From the NCBI GenBank assembly GCA_028723525.1, contig JAQYET010000025.1, forward strand, positions 1-64,000: a stretch of DNA of 64,000 nt, read 5' to 3'. The notes beneath the pieces are model-generated. The model was not told the DNA's origin. It did not search any database and saw nothing but the letters and a program-made list of their open reading frames with translations. Source of the stretch: Prevotellaceae bacterium (lineage in GTDB: Bacteria; Bacteroidota; Bacteroidia; Bacteroidales; Bacteroidaceae). The translations under genes were made by a program, and so were the position numbers. Positions 28,130 through 37,109 of this stretch are shown piece after piece. How positions within the stretch are numbered: position 1 is the first letter of the stretch; each line of letters opens with the position of its first letter.

Positions 28130-28137
28130 CAAAATTA
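28130..28137 (-). promoter_or_regulatory. -7 box upstream of gltX
   Basis: Minus strand TAATTTTG, about 120 nt before the gltX ATG. No clear -33 box. A weaker rightward candidate for pgpH (TATTTTCG, 28171-28178) lies in the same divergent spacer. Confidence 0.5.
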
Positions 28138-28205
28138 CTTATTTTATTTTAATTATACGATATTTTTTTGTATTTTCGCAGGGTAATTACGACAAAGGAA
28201 GCAAA

Positions 28206-30260
28206 ATGAACATTTTCAAGCATAGGAGACCTCATTTTTGGCGGAATATTATTATACGTGTGGCACTCGTCACGGTAACGGTGGCACTCATAGTGTGGTT
28301 CCTGCCGAAAAACAGCGGTCCGCAGTTTCAGTATGAAGCGGGGAAGCCTTGGGTGTACGGACCTTTCATAGCCAAATTCGACTTCCCCATCTACAAGACA
28401 GAGGCGGCTATAAAGGCGGAGAAAGACAGCATACTCAACCGTTTCGAGCCTTATTACAACTTCAACGAAAGCGTCGGACAGGAGGCTATCAAACAATTTC
28501 TGCACGACTTCGCAGAAGGTATTGCCGGGACACCGCCAAACACGGTGGCTGTGATTGCCCAAGACCTCACCCAGATATATAAGGCGGGGGTGATGAACAC
28601 CCACGAATACTCTAAGAATTTCAAAGATACCACGCATATGGTGCGCCTCGTGGTGGGCAAAACGGCACAAAGCATAGGCGCAAGCAATATCTACAGCGAG
28701 ATGTCGGCATACGAATATCTGTTCATCGACTCCCGACTGCTGCCGTACAGACAGGTATTGCAGCGGTGTAACCTGAACAAATATGTTGTGCCCAACATCA
28801 TTTACGACAGCCAGCGGAGCGAAACGGAACGCATCGACATGCTCAGCACCGTGACAGTGGCAAGCGGAATGGTGATAAGCGGGCAGAAAATAATAGACCG
28901 CGGAGAAATTGTTGACGACAACGACGTGCTGGTACTGAACTCGTTTGAACGCGAAATGCAGCGGCGGCAGGCCGGCAAGGAGGAGATAAGCACCACGATA
29001 CTGGGGCAAATTCTGTATGTCACAATCTTCGTTGCGATATTCACGCTCTACCTCGGACTGTTCCGTAAGGACTATTTCAACAACGCGCGGAGCATCACTA
29101 TGGCCTATTCGCTGATTACACTCTTCCCGATTATAGTGTCGCTGATGGTGCGCCACAACATTTTCAACGTCTATGTGCTGCCGCTTGCCATAACACCGAT
29201 GTTCATAAGGGTGTTTCTTGACTCGCGAACGGCGTTCATCACCCACCTCACGACGGTGCTGATATCTGCCGTGGCACTGAAATATCAGTATGAGTTTATC
29301 ATCATTGAGGTGGTTGCCGGACTTGTGGCCATATACTCTCTGCGCGAACTGACACAGCGGGCGCAGGTGTTGCGGGTGGCTCTATATGTCGCGCTGTCAA
29401 TGTATGCCGTATTCCTTGCAATGCAGATGATACAGGAGAACGCTATCGACAACATTGACACGGGCATGATGAAATACTTCGCGTTCAACGGTGTAATGCT
29501 GTTGTTTGCCTACCCTTTGATGTATGTGATAGAGAAGGTGTTCGGATTTACGAGTGCGGTTACGCTTGTGGAGCTGTCGAACACATCGAAAGAGCTGCTC
29601 AGAAGACTGAGTGAGGTGGCACCGGGAACATTCCAGCACTCCATCACCGTCAGCAACCTTGCTGCACAGATAGCCGACCGCATTGGGGCAAAGGCGCAGT
29701 TGGTGCGCACGGGAGCACTCTATCACGACATAGGAAAGATGACAAACCCGGTTTTCTTCACCGAAAATCAGGCAAGCGGAGTGAACCCGCTTGACAAGAT
29801 GTCGTGCACGGAGGCGGCGCAGGTGATAATGAGCCATGTCACCGAAGGACTGAAACTTGCCGAACAAGACAACCTGCCACGCGAGATAAAAGACTTCATT
29901 AGCACCCACCACGGTGAAGGAAAGACAAAGTATTTCTACATTACATATAAGAACGAGCACCCGGACGAAGAGATAGACGAAATGCTCTTCACCTATCCCG
30001 GACCTAATCCGTTCACAAGAGAGCAGGCCATACTGATGATGGCAGACAGCGTGGAGGCTGCCTCACACTCGCTAAGCGAATACACGGAGGAGAACATAAC
30101 GCAGCTCGTGAACAACATAATAGACGGGCAGACAGCCGAGGGCTTCTTCCACGACTGCCCTATCACGTTCCACGACATATTCATGGCAAAGCAAGTGCTC
30201 ATAGAACGCCTCAAGGCTATATATCATACGCGCATCGTTTACCCTGAAGCCAAAAAGTAA
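28206..30260 (+). CDS. pgpH: 7TM-HD cyclic-di-AMP phosphodiesterase (PgpH-like)
   Basis: 684 residues from ATG 28206. One N-terminal membrane helix, then an extracytoplasmic 7TMR-HDED-type region (about 45-270), a block of seven membrane helices (about 275-475) and a cytoplasmic HD domain (about 480-680) with HSITVSNLA, GALYHDIGKM, STHHGEG and MMADSVEAASHS carrying the metal-binding H and D residues. PgpH-type proteins hydrolyse cyclic di-AMP. The frame extends upstream but the earlier codons have no family features. Confidence 0.9.
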   Translation: MNIFKHRRPHFWRNIIIRVALVTVTVALIVWFLPKNSGPQFQYEAGKPWVYGPFIAKFDFPIYKTEAAIKAEKDSILNRFEPYYNFNESVGQEAIKQFLHDFAEGIAGTPPNTVAVIAQDLTQIYKAGVMNTHEYSKNFKDTTHMVRLVVGKTAQSIGASNIYSEMSAYEYLFIDSRLLPYRQVLQRCNLNKYVVPNIIYDSQRSETERIDMLSTVTVASGMVISGQKIIDRGEIVDDNDVLVLNSFEREMQRRQAGKEEISTTILGQILYVTIFVAIFTLYLGLFRKDYFNNARSITMAYSLITLFPIIVSLMVRHNIFNVYVLPLAITPMFIRVFLDSRTAFITHLTTVLISAVALKYQYEFIIIEVVAGLVAIYSLRELTQRAQVLRVALYVALSMYAVFLAMQMIQENAIDNIDTGMMKYFAFNGVMLLFAYPLMYVIEKVFGFTSAVTLVELSNTSKELLRRLSEVAPGTFQHSITVSNLAAQIADRIGAKAQLVRTGALYHDIGKMTNPVFFTENQASGVNPLDKMSCTEAAQVIMSHVTEGLKLAEQDNLPREIKDFISTHHGEGKTKYFYITYKNEHPDEEIDEMLFTYPGPNPFTREQAILMMADSVEAASHSLSEYTEENITQLVNNIIDGQTAEGFFHDCPITFHDIFMAKQVLIERLKAIYHTRIVYPEAKK

Positions 30261-30303
30261 ATCAGGCACTCATAATCGGTGTTTGCACGCTAAATTTGCA
30301 CTC

Positions 30304-30351
30304 ATATTTCTGCACATTTTGCTCATTTTGAGCAAAAATGTGCAGAAATAT
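30304..30351. terminator. Hairpin after pgpH
   Basis: ATATTTCTGCACATTTTGCTC pairs with GAGCAAAAATGTGCAGAAATAT around a 5-nt loop, about 45 nt after the pgpH stop. The stem is long and AT-rich; the T-tract is poor. Confidence 0.65.
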
Positions 30352-30407
30352 AGTTAAAAAAGGCTAAGCAAACACCCCTCGATACGGGAAATATAGAACA
30401 ATAATAG

Positions 30408-30415
30408 TAACTTTG
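30408..30415 (+). promoter_or_regulatory. -7 box of the FadL-like gene
   Basis: TAACTTTG, about 28 nt before the ATG at 30444. No -33 TTG at the expected place. Confidence 0.55.
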
Positions 30416-30443
30416 CGACCAATTTTTACAAAGATTACTTAAT

Positions 30444-31928
30444 ATGAATAAGATTAAACTAAGCGTAACAACGTTGTTGCTTGCAGTCGCAGGCACTGCC
30501 TTTGCGGGTGGTATTCTAACAAACACAAACCAGAGCGTGCTGTTTCTCAAGAACCCTGCTCGCGGTGCAGCGATAGGTTTGGACGGCGTGTATAGCAACC
30601 CTGCCGGAGTGGTTTTCATGCCGGAGGGATTTCATCTGGCAATAAACTGGCAGTATGCTCATCAGACACGCACCATCACTTCAACCAATCCGCTGTTCCT
30701 TTTGGGAAAGAAGAACAGCAATGCGGTGAAAACATTCGAGGGCATTGCCGATGCTCCTTTCATTCCCTCGATACAGGCGGCAATGAACAAAGGGAACTGG
30801 AGTCTGCAACTGAATTTCTCCATGCCCGGAGGAGGAGGTGTGTGCGAGTTTGGTAACGGTCTCGGCTCATTCGAAAGCGCAGTGGGAATGATTGCCAAAC
30901 AGCTCGAACCGCTGGGAGCAAGGGGATATGACGTTGACGCATACATGCGCGGACGGCAGTATTATTTCGGTCTGCAGGTGGGCGCGGCATACAAAGTGAC
31001 GCCTAACCTATCGGTATATGGCGGTCTGCGAGCACTCTATGGCGACGCTTCTTACAAGGCAAGACTGAGCAACATACAGGTGAAAACGGAGTCGGGGACG
31101 TATGTTGACTTCGCAAGTTTCCTGAACAATGCCACAGAAAACCTAAACAAGCAGGTGTGGCAGACGGAACTCGCAATAGCCAACGGACTGATAACACCGG
31201 AGCAGGCAGCGCAGGGTCTGGAAAGGGCACATCACGCACTGACGCAACTTGAGACCCTTCAGAAATATTCGCAGGGCGTGAACCTGATGAGCATACAGAC
31301 CGGATTCGGTATTGCTCCGATAATAGGTGTTGACTGGAAAGTGGGCGACTTCAACTTCGCAGCGAAGTATGAGTTCAACACTCAGATGAAGATGAAAAAC
31401 CACTCCACGCTCGAAAAGGTGACGGAAATTGAGGCAATGAACAAGTTTCAGGACGGAACGGAGGTTGACGAGGATGCTCCGGCACTGCTCACCGTAGGCG
31501 CACAATGGACAGTGACACAAGGAGTGAACCTCAATCTTGGCTACCACCACTACTTCGACACCGATGCTCACTGGTATGAACACTCCGAAAAGAAACTCGG
31601 CGGAGGAACCAACGAGTATCTCGCGGGCGTGGAATGGGACATAAACGACAAGGTTAACGTGTCGGCAGGATGCCAACTCACGAGATACCAACTCACCGAC
31701 GAATATATGAACGACATGTCGTTTGTGGTAAATTCATACAGCTACGGCTTCGGAATGACCTATAAGTTCAACAAGACTGTAAAGGCTTCGGTGGCTTATT
31801 TCCAAACAAACTACGAGAACTACGACCGCGTTACGAAGGCAAATCCCGAAACCGGAGCCACAATCTTGGGCGACTCGTTCACACGAACAAACCGCGTGCT
31901 GGGACTCGGAGTTGAAATATCGATATAA
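30444..31928 (+). CDS. OmpP1/FadL-family outer-membrane transporter
   Basis: 494 residues with a signal peptide (MNKIKLSVTTLLLAVAGTAFA). The mature N-terminus GGILTNTNQSVLFLKNPARGAAIGLDGVYSNPAG is the plug (hatch) region typical of FadL barrels. It continues as beta-strands with LGLGVEISI at the C-terminus. It should form an outer-membrane channel for hydrophobic compounds such as fatty acids; the substrate is not shown. It is monocistronic, with promoter and terminator. Confidence 0.88.
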   Translation: MNKIKLSVTTLLLAVAGTAFAGGILTNTNQSVLFLKNPARGAAIGLDGVYSNPAGVVFMPEGFHLAINWQYAHQTRTITSTNPLFLLGKKNSNAVKTFEGIADAPFIPSIQAAMNKGNWSLQLNFSMPGGGGVCEFGNGLGSFESAVGMIAKQLEPLGARGYDVDAYMRGRQYYFGLQVGAAYKVTPNLSVYGGLRALYGDASYKARLSNIQVKTESGTYVDFASFLNNATENLNKQVWQTELAIANGLITPEQAAQGLERAHHALTQLETLQKYSQGVNLMSIQTGFGIAPIIGVDWKVGDFNFAAKYEFNTQMKMKNHSTLEKVTEIEAMNKFQDGTEVDEDAPALLTVGAQWTVTQGVNLNLGYHHYFDTDAHWYEHSEKKLGGGTNEYLAGVEWDINDKVNVSAGCQLTRYQLTDEYMNDMSFVVNSYSYGFGMTYKFNKTVKASVAYFQTNYENYDRVTKANPETGATILGDSFTRTNRVLGLGVEISI

Positions 31929-31978
31929 GATACGGCAGCAATCAACGAGTATCAGGCAGGGAAGTCTGCCCTGCGAAC

Positions 31979-32034
31979 AATAACAAGAAGCCACTGCAAT
32001 GCAATTACGTTGCGGTGGCTTCTGTTATTTTTTC
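31979..32034 (+). terminator. Terminator of the FadL-like gene
   Basis: A stem built from AGAAGCCACTGCAA and TTGCGGTGGCTTCT, with a T-rich tail (TTATTTTTTC), about 55 nt after the stop. Confidence 0.85.
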
Positions 32035-32076
32035 TTTTAATGGAGAAAAGATGTGGCTTTTTAGAAATAAATTACG

Positions 32077-32084
32077 TATCTTTG
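32077..32084 (+). promoter_or_regulatory. -7 box of the aroA operon
   Basis: TATCTTTG, 44 nt before the aroA ATG. It would drive aroA, the cysteine-rich gene, porW, porX and possibly tsaE. Confidence 0.6.
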
Positions 32085-32128
32085 CAAGACAAAAGTTAAT
32101 GGAAAACAAATAACGGAATACAACTGAA

Positions 32129-33376
32129 ATGACATACAAGATTACAGCCCCGAGCCGTATCGACACTACCATAAAACTGCCTGCAAGCAAGAGCATCAGC
32201 AACCGTGCACTGATAATAAGTGCCCTTGCAGGGGTCAGGACAAGACCGCAGAACATCAGCAACTGTGATGACACGGAGGTGATACTTAGGGCGTTGCTCG
32301 ACAATCCATACGAAATAGACATAAAAGCGGCAGGGACGGCTATGCGCTTCATGACCGCATATCTTGCGGCAACACCCGGGGAACATGTCATAACAGGCAC
32401 CGAAAGGATGAAACATCGCCCGATAAAATTGCTCGTTGATGCGCTGAGATACCTCGGAGCCGACATAGAATATATCGGAGAGGAGGGTTTTCCGCCGCTA
32501 AAGATACGCGGGACAATGCTCGACGGAGGCAGTATAGAAATCCCGGGCAATGTCAGTTCGCAGTACATATCGGCTCTGCTGATGATTGCACCGATGTTGA
32601 GAAAAGGGCTCGAACTGCATCTCACATGGAATATCATCTCTCGACCATACATCGATTTAACCATACACACGATGCACGACTACGGCGCACGGGTGGAATG
32701 GACAGACGTTGACACCATAGTGACCGAACCTACCGGATACCGGGAGCGGGAGTTCATGATAGAGAATGACTGGAGCGGAGCGTCTTATTGGTATGAGACG
32801 CTGGCGTTGCTTGGCGACCACGAAAGCAGGATAAGCATGCCGCGACTTATTGATGCGTCGAGACAAGGCGACTCGGTGGTGAGGTATCTCTTCTCGATGC
32901 TCGGCGTGAAGACGGCGTTTGATGACGGAATAAAGACCGCGCCTACAACAGTGACGCTGAAGTTGATGCACTCCATGCTGCCGAAACTCGACTTCGACTT
33001 CTCCGGACAGCCCGACCTCGCACCGACGTTTGTGGTGACGTGCGCCGCAATGGGCATACCGTTCCACTTCACCGGACTGGCAACACTGCACATAAAGGAG
33101 AGCGACCGCATTGAGGCTTTGAAACGAGAGATGAGAAAACTGGGCTTTGTGATAAGGGAGGAGAACGGCTCGGAACTGCTGTGGGACGGCGAACGATGCG
33201 ACGCTACATGGGAACCAATCGACACTTACGAAGACCATCGCATGGCAATGGCATTCGCACCGGCTGCCATAAAATTCCCCGGACTGCGCATAAACAACCC
33301 GGAGGTGGTGACAAAGAGTTATCCCGGCTTCTGGAAAGACATGCAACAGGCGGGGTTCATAATAGAAGAGGAGTAG
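32129..33376 (+). CDS. aroA: 3-phosphoshikimate 1-carboxyvinyltransferase (EPSP synthase)
   Basis: 415 residues. Joins shikimate-3-phosphate and phosphoenolpyruvate in chorismate synthesis. The N-terminal LPASKSISNRALI holds the phosphate-binding lysine and serine; GTAMRFMTAYLA, QYISALLMIAP, the lysine- and glutamate-bearing KESDRIEAL and DHRMAMAFAPAA are the expected signatures. Length is close to the family norm. First gene of an apparent operon with porW and porX. Confidence 0.95.
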   Translation: MTYKITAPSRIDTTIKLPASKSISNRALIISALAGVRTRPQNISNCDDTEVILRALLDNPYEIDIKAAGTAMRFMTAYLAATPGEHVITGTERMKHRPIKLLVDALRYLGADIEYIGEEGFPPLKIRGTMLDGGSIEIPGNVSSQYISALLMIAPMLRKGLELHLTWNIISRPYIDLTIHTMHDYGARVEWTDVDTIVTEPTGYREREFMIENDWSGASYWYETLALLGDHESRISMPRLIDASRQGDSVVRYLFSMLGVKTAFDDGIKTAPTTVTLKLMHSMLPKLDFDFSGQPDLAPTFVVTCAAMGIPFHFTGLATLHIKESDRIEALKREMRKLGFVIREENGSELLWDGERCDATWEPIDTYEDHRMAMAFAPAAIKFPGLRINNPEVVTKSYPGFWKDMQQAGFIIEEE

Positions 33377-33425
33377 AAGAAAACAGCCATACTGCATCCA
33401 AACAGAAAATATTAACGGGAACGAC

Positions 33426-33818
33426 ATGCAATATCTCATCATAGGAATAATAGCCTTGGGCGTGTTTGCTGCAATTCTCGGACTGCTCTCACACAATAAA
33501 GACGGCAGCCCCGACGTTATTAGTAACAGCACGCCATCTTGCGCCACGTGCAGCGGAGAAGACTCGCGGTGCGAACAGGAGTGCATGATGGAGGCTGCCA
33601 CAAAGCCCATAGAGTACTTCGATGACGAGGAACTCGACGCTTTCAGCAACCGACCGTCTGACAGTTACGGCGACGAGGAGGCTGAACAATTCCGCGAAGT
33701 GCTATATACGATGCGCCCGACAGAGGTGAAGGACTGGTGCAGAAGCCTCACTCTTCGCAGTATAAATCTGCCCGACCAAGTTAAAGACGAGGTGCTGCTG
33801 ATTGTAGGCGAAGGATAA
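33426..33818 (+). CDS. Small membrane-anchored cysteine-rich protein of unknown function
   Basis: 130 residues. One N-terminal membrane helix (YLIIGIIALGVFAAILGLL) is followed by a cysteine cluster (CATCSGEDSRCEQEC, about 38-52), an acidic linker and a C-terminal helical domain (EAEQFREVLYTMRPTEVKDWCRSL). The cysteine spacing could bind a metal or form disulfides depending on which side of the membrane it faces. It sits 6 nt before porW, so a role with the secretion system is conceivable but unproven. Confidence 0.65.
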   Translation: MQYLIIGIIALGVFAAILGLLSHNKDGSPDVISNSTPSCATCSGEDSRCEQECMMEAATKPIEYFDDEELDAFSNRPSDSYGDEEAEQFREVLYTMRPTEVKDWCRSLTLRSINLPDQVKDEVLLIVGEG

Positions 33819-33824
33819 AGAATT

Positions 33825-36800
33825 ATGATTATGAAGTTCAAGGAGCCATACATTGCCGTTGCCATTGTAGCAATATTGCTACTCGCAGCCTGTTCCACGC
33901 AGAAGAACACGGCGTCGAGCCGGTGGTGGCACTCGTTCAACGCCCGCTATAATACATATTATAATGGGACTATGGCGTATATAGACGCCTCGTTGGAGAA
34001 GGAGAACGGCAACAAGGATAACTTCACCGAGCGCATCCCTCTATACACTGTCGGCAACAAAGGGAGCAGAGAATTAGGCAAGGGTAACTACGAGCGCGCA
34101 ATAGAAAAAGCGCAGAAAGCGATAAAACAGCATAGCATAAAGAGACGACCGGAGTGGAACAAGAGCCGCAAGAAGACCGAACGCGACAGGGAATGGCTGA
34201 GCAGACGCGAGTATAACCCTATGCTATGGAAGGCGTGGATGCTCATGGGACGCTCGCAGTTCTATAAAGGCGACTTCGACGAGGCTGCCTCAACGTTCTC
34301 TTACATGAGTCGTCTGTATGCCACACAACCGGCAATATCGGGCAAGGCACGCGCATGGTTGGCAAAGTGTTACATAGAACAGGACTTCATGTATGACGCC
34401 GAGGACGTGATTGCAAAGATGCGACGCGACTCTATGGATTGGCGTGCCGTGAAGGAATGGGACTACACCCTTGCCGACTATTACATACACACCAACCGCA
34501 TTGAGGAGGCCATACCCTATCTGCGGAAAGTGATAAAGCACGAAATGCGCCGCAAACAGAAAGCCAGAGAGTGGTTTCTGATGGGACAACTGCAAGCCGA
34601 ACTCGGCAACAATGACCTCGCATACAAGGCTTTCAAGCACGTCACAAGGCTCAATCCGTCGTACGAACTGGACTTCAATGCACGCATCGCGATGACAGAG
34701 GTGATGGCAAACGGGAAGTCGAAGCAGATGATTGGCAGACTGAAACGTATGGCTGCCTCAGACAATAACAAGGATTATTTGGACCAAGTGTACTACGCTA
34801 TGGGGAATATCTACCTGCTGGAGCGTGATACCACGAAAGCAATCGAAGCATACGAACAGGGTAACAAGAAAGCCGCACGCGCCGGAATAGAGAAAGGTGT
34901 GCTGCTGCTGCGACTCGGAGACCTGTACTGGGCGCGTGAGAAATTCAGTGATGCAAGGCGGTGTTACGGCGAAGCGATCGGCTTGCTCGATAAAGACCGT
35001 AAGGGGTATGAGACCCTGTCTTATCGCTCTAAGGTGCTCGACGAACTCGTGCCGTTCACCGAGGCGGTGCACCTTCAGGACTCTTTGCAGGCGTTAGCGA
35101 AGATGCCGGAGGCTGAACGCAATGCTGCCATCGACCGAGTGATTGAAGCTCTGAAGAAGAAAGAGAAGGAGGAACGGCTCGCACAGGCTGAGCAGGAGGC
35201 GCAGCAACAGTTGGCTGCGAACCAAGGCGACATGAGTGACAACAGGCAACAGCCGCAAACACAGCCGCAAACGAAAGACGGCACGTGGTATTTCTATAAC
35301 CAAATGGCAGTAAATCAGGGCAAGGCGGCGTTCCAAAAACTATGGGGGCGGCGCGAGAACGTTGACAACTGGCAGCGAGTAAACCGCACAGTGGTGGCAC
35401 AACGCGACTTCTCGCAACTCTCGGATGGGCAGCGCGACTCGATAATGGCTGCCGAAGCGATGCAGGACTCGATAGACAACAAGACCGACAGTGCTGTCAA
35501 CGACCCGCATAAGCGTGAGTATTACCTCGCGCAGATACCGTTCACGGAGGAACAGGTGCAGGCAAGCAATCTTATAATAGAGGACGGACTGTATAATGCC
35601 GGAGTGATTTTCAAGGACAAACTCGACTTCCTGAAACAGAGCGAGAAACACCTCACACGGCTCGAAAACCATTATCCAGACTACGAGAGAATGGACGATG
35701 CCTTCTATCATCTGTACCTGCTATATCGACGGTTGGGCATGGACGGAGTGGCAGAGACGTATCTCGACAAACTGAAGTTGAAATATCCCGAAAGCCGTTG
35801 GACAACGATGCTCTCCGACCCTCACTTCATTGAGGATGCCCGTTTCGGCACTATGATTGAAGACTCGCTATACGCTGCCACCTACGAAGCATTCAAAGGG
35901 AACCGCATAGGAGAAGTGAAAAGGAACGCGGAGACATCGAAGTCGCGCTTCCCAATGGGTGCAAACCGCGACAAGTTCGTGTTCATCGGAGGCTTGAGCA
36001 AACTCAATGACGGCGATGCCGACGGCTGTTTGGCAGACATGAACGAAGTTGTGAACAACTATCCCAATAGCCGTATAAGTGAGATTGCGGGCATGATAAT
36101 CAACGGAGTGAACGCAGGAAGGAAACTGCGGGGAGGAAAGTTCGACATAGGAGACGTGTGGGAACGGCGCAGCGTGGTGCTAAACGACAGCGACTCGATA
36201 CAGGCACGGAAGTTTGTTGCCGACCGACTGTCCCCTCATATCTTCATGCTTGTGTATAATCCCGACTCCGTTCAGGAGAACAAACTGCTCTTCGAAATGG
36301 CGCGTTACAACTTCACCAACTTCATGGTGCGCAACTTCGACATCAACATAGACGACTTCGACGGTCTCCACCGCATGCAGATAAGGGGTTTCCGCAGTTA
36401 CGACGAAGCTCTGCAATATGCCCGGATGCTGTATAGGCAAGCAAATATCACGACACTGACGAAGAAAGCCCGAGGCATAATAATAAGCGAAACAAACCTG
36501 CCCTTGCTCGGAACTCAGTTCAGCCATAAGGACTACGACAAGTTCTACGACAAGCACTTCGCGCCGCTCAAACCCTCAACGTTGCAGTTGCTGACCGAAC
36601 CGGCAGAGATAGAATACGAAAAACCGGCAGCGAAAGAAGAATTGCCCGACGGCGGGGAGGATGTTTATGACAATACTGAAGACAATGGCGTGGTGATGGA
36701 ACAGATACCTGAGGACACCGTGGTGATGCCGGAAAATACAGAGACAGTTACGGAAGAACCGGCAAATGCGCCCGTAGAACCGCAGAATTTGCCACAGACA

Positions 36801-37106
36801 GAGGTTCTGCCGGAAACGGAACCGACCACTGAAAACCCGCAGGAGACTATCGTCGAAGAACCGGAAACGGTGAAGGAAGAACCGGAAAAGCCTGTCACCA
36901 CAACCGTAACAGAACCGGCAGAGCCGAAAACACCGGTACCGGCAGAGCCAAAAGAACCAGTGACAGAGGAACCCGACGACGAAGGAATATACTTCTACGA
37001 CGACGTGGAGACTGACAACGGCAATAAGAACAACAACAGTAACAACAACGATAAGAACAATGGTTTCGACCTTGAAGATGAATATTACGACCTTGACGGT
37101 TTCTAA
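33825..37106 (+). CDS. porW: TPR lipoprotein of type IX secretion (PorW/SprE-like)
   Basis: 1093 residues. A lipoprotein signal ends in LLLAAC (lipidated cysteine near residue 23), followed by the PorW/SprE-type start STQKNTASSRWWHSFNARYNTYYNG. Many tetratricopeptide-like helical repeats run to about residue 700 (for example ALMGRSQFYKGDFDEAASTF-type units). The C-terminal 170 residues are low complexity, rich in Pro, Glu and Thr, then Asn, ending in acidic residues. PorW/SprE is an outer-membrane-associated part of the type IX machinery. It is longer than described homologues, mostly through this tail. porX follows after 3 nt. A second start codon at 33831 is possible. Confidence 0.8.
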   Translation: MIMKFKEPYIAVAIVAILLLAACSTQKNTASSRWWHSFNARYNTYYNGTMAYIDASLEKENGNKDNFTERIPLYTVGNKGSRELGKGNYERAIEKAQKAIKQHSIKRRPEWNKSRKKTERDREWLSRREYNPMLWKAWMLMGRSQFYKGDFDEAASTFSYMSRLYATQPAISGKARAWLAKCYIEQDFMYDAEDVIAKMRRDSMDWRAVKEWDYTLADYYIHTNRIEEAIPYLRKVIKHEMRRKQKAREWFLMGQLQAELGNNDLAYKAFKHVTRLNPSYELDFNARIAMTEVMANGKSKQMIGRLKRMAASDNNKDYLDQVYYAMGNIYLLERDTTKAIEAYEQGNKKAARAGIEKGVLLLRLGDLYWAREKFSDARRCYGEAIGLLDKDRKGYETLSYRSKVLDELVPFTEAVHLQDSLQALAKMPEAERNAAIDRVIEALKKKEKEERLAQAEQEAQQQLAANQGDMSDNRQQPQTQPQTKDGTWYFYNQMAVNQGKAAFQKLWGRRENVDNWQRVNRTVVAQRDFSQLSDGQRDSIMAAEAMQDSIDNKTDSAVNDPHKREYYLAQIPFTEEQVQASNLIIEDGLYNAGVIFKDKLDFLKQSEKHLTRLENHYPDYERMDDAFYHLYLLYRRLGMDGVAETYLDKLKLKYPESRWTTMLSDPHFIEDARFGTMIEDSLYAATYEAFKGNRIGEVKRNAETSKSRFPMGANRDKFVFIGGLSKLNDGDADGCLADMNEVVNNYPNSRISEIAGMIINGVNAGRKLRGGKFDIGDVWERRSVVLNDSDSIQARKFVADRLSPHIFMLVYNPDSVQENKLLFEMARYNFTNFMVRNFDINIDDFDGLHRMQIRGFRSYDEALQYARMLYRQANITTLTKKARGIIISETNLPLLGTQFSHKDYDKFYDKHFAPLKPSTLQLLTEPAEIEYEKPAAKEELPDGGEDVYDNTEDNGVVMEQIPEDTVVMPENTETVTEEPANAPVEPQNLPQTEVLPETEPTTENPQETIVEEPETVKEEPEKPVTTTVTEPAEPKTPVPAEPKEPVTEEPDDEGIYFYDDVETDNGNKNNNSNNNDKNNGFDLEDEYYDLDGF

Positions 37107-37109
37107 AAG

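Noticed and set aside
28010..28132. Longer start for gltX
   Set aside because: The extra 41 residues precede the conserved [10 protein letters not shown] start and overlap the promoter region.
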